A stretch of 64,000 bases of DNA from Motacilla alba alba (taxonomy: Eukaryota > Chordata > Aves > Passeriformes > Motacillidae): the NCBI RefSeq assembly GCF_015832195.1, contig NC_052031.1, positions 10,169,850 through 10,233,849 on the forward strand, given 5' to 3'. This document shows, piece by piece, positions 51,365 through 64,000 of the stretch; positions within the stretch are counted from its first letter, which is position 1; every line of letters begins with the position of its first letter. Below the pieces are notes generated by a model. It saw only the letters and a list, made by a program, of their open reading frames with translations, ran no database searches and had not been told where the DNA came from. Made by a program: the position numbers and the translations under genes.

Positions 51365-53830
51365 CCTTCTGTCATTTTTAAAACACTTTGCAGTTAGCAA
51401 AATATATTTCATGGATTCATGCCAATCACAACTTCCATGAGTATGCACCTTTCATTGTATGTATGTGTTACATGTTCAGGTATAATTCTCAGTTTTTAAT
51501 TCCTTTACTAGAATAATTCCTTACAACTGCACCATGCATCAGTGTTCTTGATCCTATTTTCTCAATATATTAACACCATTAAATGGTTCAGAGCCCATAT
51601 TATCAGTATAGATGTATGCTGATATATATCCAAATATATCCAAAGAAAGTGAGATTCTCCAATAATCTCCTGATATGCAATAAGTGTAATTTTTATTTTA
51701 AGATAGAAGGAGGGTTAGCATTAGATTGTAATGTGAGCTGATTTTTAGAGTGTCATTATTTCTTTTTGTTATTAGGCTATAATTACACAGACTATAATTA
51801 GGCTATGAATTAATAAGCTAGCATTGCAGTTTAAAGTTTGAGATTTAATTGTAGTGAATGAAAGATATTAATGATAGGGAAGATTGCAACTACACATGAG
51901 AAGTTTGGAAGAAATCATTTTTTGTGGATGAATGTCTAAAATAGTATTTCCAAGGACCTGCTCTATTTTTCTTTAAACACATGTGCCTTAGTTAAAAGAT
52001 TTTTCCTTTGGTATCAAGGTGACACTTGCATAGTTCTGTGCCCTGCTGAATCAGAGTATAGAGGGTCACTTATGGAAACACTCGAGTAGCGTCAAATGGA
52101 TTTTCAAATCCTATGGACTAATACTTTCTTCATGTCTATAAATTCAAAGATGTCCAGCCTGCAATTATGTTTGCATTTAAATATTTGAGAGCCAAATTCT
52201 TCTTCTTCTTGTTTCTTATGTGGGTTTTTCTTCCCAGTTACCCCAAGTCTTTGGGGTACACATATTTTTGGAGAGTGCCCACAGCAAGGGAAAGATCTTA
52301 ATTTAGTCATAAATGTCAAAAATATAACTTGATACATATCTGCTGGTGTATGATGCCATTATTCTTATTTCCTAATTTTACATTAAATTGTGAATTCTTC
52401 TTTCTGAGTTCTAGACCTTTCAAACTCCAGAACTTCGGCACCTGACTAGGTGTCTTACCCTGCTGCTTAGGTTTTCTCTGTTTCTTTTTTTCCAACTGCT
52501 ATTAATGGCAAAATACATCAACAGTTTGACAGTTACATACAAAAGCCTGAATCCCCAACTTCTGAACTTTCTTGAGCCTGGCACTCAAAGGTGGGGAAGT
52601 TATGAATGTGCTCAAACTGAGAATCATGAGCTCATCCCTCTTTTGGGCGAGTACTGAACTCTCATTTATATATTCAGTGGCACCACTGTCCCAGTAATTT
52701 TGAAAAGCTGAGCCTTAGGGTTCTGTCACAAGAAAACCAGCCTTACTTGCAGGAGTGAACCAGACAGCTCTGTCCATAGTAATAAATGATCCAGGGCCAA
52801 GGTGCAGGCTGGAGAAATGTCCAGTTATCCAAAACTGCAGTTGTTAACAGACCCAACAGAATGGTTCCTGGCCTGTGGCAGTCAGTTCTTTTAGCAATGT
52901 CAGTGTTCAGTTCAGTGATAGCATGAGCTAGGGCTTATTCCCAAAAAATTCTATAGTGAGATGACCTGAGATAGGGGCCAGGCAGGGAGGGAGGACGGCA
53001 CCTTGGTGTAGCCATTGAGATTTGAGCCATACTGTGCCACTTGCCCTCATGGCCTCAGAAGGAAAATGGGTTATGTTCCATTTTATGTAATGCATAAAAG
53101 ATGGCTTAAGGGATCCTAAGACTGTCCTCTAGCACACAATTATGTGTCTTGCCCCTGCTGTTCTGCTGTTAAGCTCAGAACTTCTATTTCTCGTCTAAGA
53201 AAGAAAAAAAAAAAAAGCTTTGCATTTACAGCTCTAACCTAAATGGTTCAGGACTGTGTCCCTGGATGTCCTGAACTGAGAATTCAGCATGACAGATTAT
53301 TTGCTAGAATTTAGGTGACTCTCTGTATTTGGTGTATCCTATTGGCTAATCCTAGGTGGTTTCCTAAATAGTATATTGTGTTTTCAGATTGTCCTCTGAA
53401 GTTCTGTTCTCAGTTCAAATAAGTCATAAATGTCTTCTGTTCTCAGTTAACTCACAGCAGAGTCCAAAATCATCTTCAAATTTCTGTCCACAGAAATGTA
53501 AGAAAAAAAAAAAGTAAAAATGTAAGGAAAAAAAATGCATTCACAATTTTAGCTGGGGCAGCTTGAAAACTACATAACATCTCCCTGGCCTACAGCACAA
53601 AACACAAAAATGACTAAGTGATTTACGAGCTATACTTACAAGGGATTTAGAAGACAGAATGCATAATGGAAAATAGAAGAGCAGTTTTATTATTTTATTC
53701 AGAATGATAGGCTTCTTATGTTGTCCTTTTATTTCAGAAGTGTACCTATTAAATATAAACTGCAAATGATTTTTCCTCATCTCTGACAATCTGTAAACCC
53801 ATTACTGGGCAAGATAATTCCCAGTAATAA

Positions 53831-53891
53831 AATAATATAATATAATATAATATAATATAATATAATATAATATAATATAATATAATATAAT
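53831..53891. repeat. (TATAA)n pentanucleotide microsatellite
   Basis: About eleven uninterrupted TATAA units at 53836-53890. It is nearly perfect, so likely length-variable between individuals. Confidence 0.93.
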
Positions 53892-54963
53892 TCTGGGTCA
53901 CGTTGGAATTACTGAATTATTTATTCCCCTTTATCACAACTTTTCTTGTTGTATAGTAAAAAGGATTATATGTGAATCTTTACCTGCAGCTATAAAGGCT
54001 AGAGTAAAATGTTCTAAAATATTACTGTCATCATGAAAACCAAAGCTGAATGATTTGATGAGCTCAGTTTTTGGTCTCAGTCAGTTTGTTTGTTTCTGTG
54101 GTACAGAAAGATGCACTCTTTACAAGCTAGGCATAAAATGACAGGATTCATCTTGCCTGCATCCAATTAAAGGAATTCATTGTATAGCTCTCTTGGTATC
54201 CAGTAAAATAGACATATATATATACAAAAGTCAGTTAATCTTTTCATAAACAGAGAAGTGAAGAGATGCACAAAAATTGATACTGGGAGCCTCTCATTCC
54301 AGTAGCACAAAATTCAAGACAAATAATTTATCTGTCTAAAAATGTGCATTTCTTCCACTCTAAGGGGCGTGCAGATTGGATGCAGTGCTTTTAGGCCTAA
54401 CAGAGGAGTTAGAATGAGATGATCTTTAATTTCTCCTCCAACCAAAACATTCAGTGATTCAAGGATTCTACATTGTCTACACATATAGGCAGTAGCCTAA
54501 ACAGCAAGTGCATTGTGTTTAATTACCCCTTTGAATTAACTTCAGTCAAGCCTTAATTTTTGTAATACTCATAACATGATATACCCAAAGGAAGCATCTA
54601 ATTTAATCTTTCTTAATTTTATTTCAATAGCAAAATGAAGAAATAAAATACATAAAAAGCAAATGAGATCTGTAGGGAAAGCAGCCTTTTCATAGATACC
54701 CCTCCATTTTTGTCTTCATCACAACTCTCTTGAGTGCCTTTGTCCCAAAAAGTCTGTAGCAGCCAAAATCTTTTTTACTCACATTGGTGCTTATGATCTT
54801 ATTCCACCAGAAAGAAATACAAATAAATAGCAAATTAATTTTATAATATACAATTATATTTTCTTCAATAAAGTACTTCTTCCTCTATTTTAATTGAATT
54901 CTTTTCTGTCTGTCACTTGCTCTGTTTAGGAGTTGGATTTTTGCATGTATTCCTTTGCTGTCC

Positions 54964-55132
54964 TTCATAGGTTCCTAGGATAAGCCAGGTTGCAAGTGAC
55001 TTGCAGAGGTCTCTAGTTCAATATCAGGTCTAAGATCAGGCCAGGTTGCTCAGGGCCATACCCAGTGTGGTGTTTAAAAACTCCAAGGAGGCAGATTTAC
55101 AACCTCACTGGGCAGCCTGTGCCGCTCACTTT
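54964..55132 (-). mobile_element. CR1 LINE 3'-end fragment, diverged
   Basis: The + strand reads gacttgcagaggtctctag, then ggccaggttgctcagggcc, aaaactccaaggaggcag and aacctcactgggcagcctg. These are reversed CR1 blocks with substitutions and small deletions. Confidence 0.75.
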
Positions 55133-55854
55133 TGATGCTAATTAGTATAGTCCCCTGCTATATACTGTAAATTATTATAACAAAGAATTTTTTTTCTCCC
55201 TAAGGTTAGTCTCAGTGAGGAAAATGCAGAGAATTAGCTTTGAATTCCTTCGCTAAAAGTTAGGAGTTTTATATTTCAGAACAATTTCAAGACAGTGTCT
55301 GGATGGTCTGGCAGGGCAGGCTGGTGCCCATCTCTAGTTCTTCTCAATTCTAAGGGTTGAAGTTTTCTAGAAGAACTTTACTTTCAATAGTTCCATTGAA
55401 AATCAGAAAGCATGACAGCTCCTATTTGTTTATCTTATTTTTCCATTAATTTTACTGCCTTGGAAGTTATGTTTCTTTATGAAGGGAATAAATAGATCTG
55501 TCTTGAGCCAAAGTTGCCCTTTCCCTGGGAAATGGGTTGGGAAGCACAAGTGTCCATCCCCTAGTGAGGGGGTGGAGAGGAAATGTCATGGCAGAACCAC
55601 CCAGGAACTGCAGTTAACACAGAACCCAAGGGGCTGCAGAGAGGCAGAGAGAAGCAATAACCAGGTCTCAGTGGTGATAGAAAACAACTTCTGGGGATCA
55701 AAGACTACTTGGCAGTTTGCTTCAACTCAGAAACCCACTTGGTTGAAGCCAAGCTTAAAGGACAGGCAAAGGGAGAGGTGCTTATACACATTGTGCCTGA
55801 TCTAGTTGCCTAAAGTATTCTTAGTCATGAATTCCCTATTAAAAGTACTTGAAT

Positions 55855-55924
55855 GTTTGGGGGTTTTTTTGTTTGTTTTTTTGTTTGTTTGTTTGGTTGG
55901 TTAGTTTTTGCTTTTTTTTTTTTA
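55855..55924. repeat. GTTT-rich simple repeat
   Basis: TTTG and TTGG units ending in a T tract. Confidence 0.88.
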
Positions 55925-58612
55925 ATTCAATAGCCTGTTGTCTTCTTTGGAGAGATGTCTATAAGGAAAACATATAGAAAAGTACATCTCAGTACTTTGG
56001 TACTTTGGCTGATTCTGGGTCCTGTCACAGAAAATTTAGCAGAGAGCTTTTTTTTTTTATTATTTTTTTTTCTAAAATTGGCTTGTTTAATTTGACTTGC
56101 TGACTCATTTTTCCAGCTGGTCTGTCATCCTGCTCAATTCCAGATGAGGCAATAGGAAAAAGAATACTCTTTTGAATATCCCACCCTCTTGCCAAACCAA
56201 GTAACAATTAAAATCTCCAATTTTCATTGCAGTTCTTTATCTCTGTTAATTATCCAAGGAACAGTAAATCAGATATATTGTCTCCTGCTTGTTGTCAATA
56301 ATTTAAATTCTAAATTCTTTATAGATTTGTTGCAGATTTAACACACTGCTGTTTTTCCCTAAATTACACAGCATTTCGCAACTTGAATCCAACTCAGTGT
56401 TTCATTTTTACATTTGAGATCAAATGCTAGACAGTCCAGTCTAATTGACTCATATGTTTTCTGCACACACAAGAGAACCCACATGACTTGGTAGCTTTTA
56501 ATCCAAAAGAAACATCAGGTCTCTCATCTAATTAGTGACCATCAGTGGGGTTTTTCCATGGTTTTTGAGAAGAATCTATTCTGAATCAAGTGTTTAGTGG
56601 ACAATGGACTGGGAGCAGTGTGAATTCAAAAAGAACAGGAATATAGTAGGCAGGGACCTTGTGAGATGAGAGGTGCCAATATAAAATAACTTGGTGATAA
56701 TTAGATAAGGAAAAAAATAGATGTTAATTAAGTAGAAGAAGAAAGATCTATTAGAAGAATAATAGCTGTCATTTTTTTAAAAGATGTCAAGAATAAAAGG
56801 AGGATGGCATATGTGGTACGGTATTAATAAATGAGATGTAAACATGCCAGGTAAAGTCATTTTTGCACTGTCAATACTGATATTCTCAGGGTAATAGAAG
56901 GTATTTTTCATCTGTCTTTACGTATATGAACTACGAGGAAAAACATTACCATCATGCAGGCATAGTCATTGCTATACCTGTCTGTGTAACTAGAAATGTA
57001 ATTAGCCTGACTTATTAGTGGGGAATGACCCTATATGGAGTAGTCTTAAACTATAAAAAAGCACTTAAATCAGCTGCTTTAATTCTCCTTTTAACTGCAG
57101 AAAGGAATGGGCTGTATGGATGAGTCAAATCAAAATATATTGTTAATTAAAAATGGCATCCAACACAAAGTTTTGTTTGCCCTTCTTGCATATAGGGGCC
57201 AACACTAATAAAATTTCACCATTTGCTACCTGCTGATGGATGATGTGAAGCTATTCCTACAGCTCTTGGTTAATACTTGAGCTCTGATTATATCATAAAA
57301 GGTTTTTTGCCTGTTTGGGAAGTGAAGATTTGGGTACTAATTGCACATGCTAAATAATGTGAATTTTTTTTATAAATAGTCATTAACAAACTTAGCAATG
57401 ATTAGTTGTTTACAAGGAGTCTCTGAAAATTTAGAGTGTATTATTTAATGAAAACATTACCTTATTACTTACTCACAGCCTGCATGCAAATTGTAGTATA
57501 TTTTAATTTGAAGCATCCAATCCATAGAAAGGAATTTTCATTCTGATTTCATTGAGGTCTATGATCTGTACATTTAAGTGGTAAAGATCCATAAAGAAAG
57601 AGATGCCTAAAAAGGAAAAGGTGTGTGACCCTTGAACAGAGGGACATGAATATAGTGAGCAGTTCATTAAAACTGTTGGGAAAACAATTTTCCCAGCTTT
57701 TAACCGAAACACTCAAATTTAGAGCAAAATATTCAGCTAGAAGCTGAAAAATAGTATTTCTAATTTTTCTGTCTGTCAGGTAAGATTTTTGATATTTTTA
57801 AAGCAATACCAGGTTTTGGTTTTAATTTTTTCTCATTCAAATCAGAAACTTTGCATAGAAAACCATTTCAGCTGAAAAGTCTGTTTTCAGCCCAAAACTT
57901 GGAGAGATTTTGGCAAATTCTTCTGAAGCCATAACTGCTTACAGTTGCTGAGATAGATTGGAGTAGCATTGTGTAAATATAATAGAATTATGCTGAAAAA
58001 CCCCACAACTTAAATGAATATCAAGACCTTAAGGTGAAAAATCATAAGCTTAACTCTTGCTTGGAAGTTGAAATCTGTTGAACTAATTTAGTGCTTTTAC
58101 ATAAAGAAGACTGAGTCTAAGCAAAATGAGAAATTGTTTTGTGTAGCATCTGAAAATTTCATATTTTAAATCCTAAAAAGTCTTGTTTTGCATTGCTTTG
58201 AATTTTACTACCACACATATATTAAGTCCTTGGTAAGCATCTAATATTGATATGTTTTTTCAACTAATTTAACAGAACCTGAAGAATTATAATTACCACT
58301 CTAGAATAAGGAACCTAAAAATTAAAATACTTCATGAACAATTACCAGTGTAAGATTTTTAAAGTACAAAGGCTGTGTAAAAGAGCATTCTTCTTGATTC
58401 TACATCCTGGAAGAAACAATAGGAATACACAAAATACCATAATCTTGTTTTGTTTTGTTTTTTTTTTACATCTCTCATATCTATTATGGTTACAAAATCT
58501 GGAGAATTCATCGTGTTCTTTTTCTATTCAAATTTATGAAAAATCAAGGTATCATTGACTTGAGGTCACAAGTAGTAAATGATACATAGTTGTTATATGC
58601 ATTGGTTTTTGA

Positions 58613-60781
<2,169 letters not shown>

Positions 60782-60831
60782 GTTATTATTATGAAATCCC
60801 ATCTATTGGAGCCATAAGAATAAACACCCAG
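60782..60831 (+). CDS. CACNA2D1: CACNA2D1 internal exon h (50 bp), end of VWA domain
   Basis: This exon encodes the rest of a glycine codon, then Y-Y-Y-E-I-P-S-I-G-A-I-R-I-N-T-Q, about residues 408-425. The acceptor is the weak-looking tttcaaattttag and the donor is the strong ACCCAG|gtaagt. It is identical at protein level to the human sequence as I recall it. Together with exon g it supplies the last strand and helix of the VWA domain. At 50 bp it is the smallest exon here. It leaves the frame at phase 0, while entering at phase 1. Confidence 0.94.
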
Positions 60832-62495
<1,664 letters not shown>

Positions 62496-62777
62496 TGATC
62501 TGTTTCTATCTCTGCTAAAGTAAGAATTTTAGAAAGTCAGTAATTATGTGGGTCTGCTTTCCCAAGAATCCATTATCTTACAGTTCCAAACATGATATTC
62601 ATGTGTTTTGAACATCTATGCACATCAATACAACAGCCTCTAGGAAGAGATCTATTTATAATGTGCTGGTCTTACTTGCACCTAGTATCCTTCTAAGTGT
62701 CCTGAAATTTAGCAGAGAAAAACAGTTTATTCTCTACAGACTTTGAAGTACAGGCCACTGCTGTTCTCGGCTCAAGC

Positions 62778-62799
62778 CAAAAAAAAAAAAAAAAAAAAA
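62778..62799. repeat. A homopolymer
   Basis: About 21 consecutive A bases. Confidence 0.88.
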
Positions 62800-63666
62800 G
62801 CAAATAGCTTAATAGCTTTCCAGTGTTGTACCTACTGCATTAAAGGTCATTTGTTACATTTCTGGTGAAGAATTCTTAGAATTCTTAGGTTTTCCTCTTT
62901 TTTTTTTTTTTTTCCTTCCAAAGAACATTCCAGGCAGAATGAAATCTGTCAGTATTACTAAGTATTTGCACAAATTTTACCTTGGGTTGTTGCAATTGCT
63001 TGCTTGCTCAAGGTAATGATTTCTTTAACCTTTAATTGGACAGTGTAAATAATGGGGATATAAACAAAAAGAGATATGAAAAACTTTCTTACTGCTGAAT
63101 TTATCACTTTGGTCTTGTAAAACAAACATACTCAGGAAACTACAGGAGGAAAAGTATTGTTAGAAGAAATCTAATCTCTTGCTCTGAATGACCTGCTTCT
63201 GAGGAACAGGGCAAAAATTACTGCAAAATGGTCATTTGCACTCACGTATTTATCCAAGCGCACGTAGTCATTGAACGTCATGTCAAGATGCACATCTTCC
63301 CGTCAGTCAGCATTTCTGTAATTTTTTTTATCAACATATAATTTTTACTGTCAATATAACTGAGCATGACACAGAGGAACTAGTTTTTCATTGAAATTTC
63401 AATGTCCAGAAGTTCCTTAACCATGTTTTGTTTGGGTTTTTTTTTGAGGTACTTAGTGGAAACATAAAGGATGTGGTGACAGAAGTTCTTATGCTCTGTA
63501 CATATCCTGTTGCAAAGCCAAAGATAAATTTATAACTGGCAATAGAGATCTGTTTAGTCAAGTAAAATAAGTGACACCTGCAGGCATCTCTTGTGTTACT
63601 TTATATACTCAGTGGGTTCATTCATCAAGGTTTTCTGTGTTCATGTGTTACAGATGTGTGTTTGTG

Positions 63667-63742
63667 AGTATATAATTATATATACATATATATGTGCATA
63701 CACACACACACACACATATATATATACATGTAAATATATGTG
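63667..63742. repeat. compound TA/CA microsatellite
   Basis: TA-rich units around a (CA)9-10 core. Confidence 0.9.
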
Positions 63743-64000
63743 AATAAAGTAGGACAAAACAAGGTAAAGTACTAAGGTAAAGGCTCAGATTTGTGGACCT
63801 TTTCATCACAGCTGGGACCATAAAGGCATGGTTGTACCTAATCCCCTCTGAAGCCTTTTCCTGATTCTTGGTTGTACAAGGGAGTGTGTCTAAGCTGTCA
63901 CAGTGGTTTGTTATCTTAAATTGCCTAAAAGAATTCCTTCATGTAGGGCTTACAGTTCTCCTGCTTGTGGTTTACAGGACTCATTCCTATTATTTGGCTC

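Overview
The window is intron-rich vertebrate genomic DNA, most likely from a bird. The protein-coding signal is about 91% identical, by my manual comparison from memory, to the human voltage-gated calcium channel auxiliary subunit alpha-2/delta-1. The only recognisable interspersed repeats are short, decayed CR1 LINE 3' ends, the typical avian repeat. I cannot fix the species from the sequence.

The whole window lies inside one gene, CACNA2D1, on the + strand. Nine consecutive internal coding exons are visible: 3008-3139, 16017-16086, 16927-16977, 18039-18138, 33820-33978, 38740-38844, 58622-58700, 60782-60831 and 62403-62492. Together they make 836 coding bases and about 278 codons in one continuous frame, each flanked by AG and GT splice dinucleotides. 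By alignment to human precursor numbering they cover about residues 176-455. This is the C-terminal part of the VWA_N/first Cache segment, including the RRR gabapentin-binding motif, then essentially all of the von Willebrand factor A domain with its metal-ion (MIDAS) site, then the return into the Cache region. The promoter, first exons, later exons and 3' end lie outside.

Everything else (about 98.7%) is intron. It is AT-rich and holds five reasonably clear CR1 fragments and one doubtful one. It also holds many A or T homopolymers, GTTT/CAAA-rich simple repeats, several TA/CA microsatellites, a (TATAA)n array, and one 165-bp direct repeat pair about 1.5 kb apart. I see no second gene, RNA gene, CRISPR array or intact mobile element. 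All longer open reading frames outside the exons look like chance or repeat translation.

The points most worth a second look are a cluster of N-glycosylation sequon changes in the VWA domain, an exon whose acceptor is fused to a donor-like hexamer (a possible recursive-splice site) after a 19.8-kb intron, a substitution inside the MIDAS motif whose codon is split by an intron, and the direct repeat pair at 49.2/50.7 kb. I found no convincing undescribed system.
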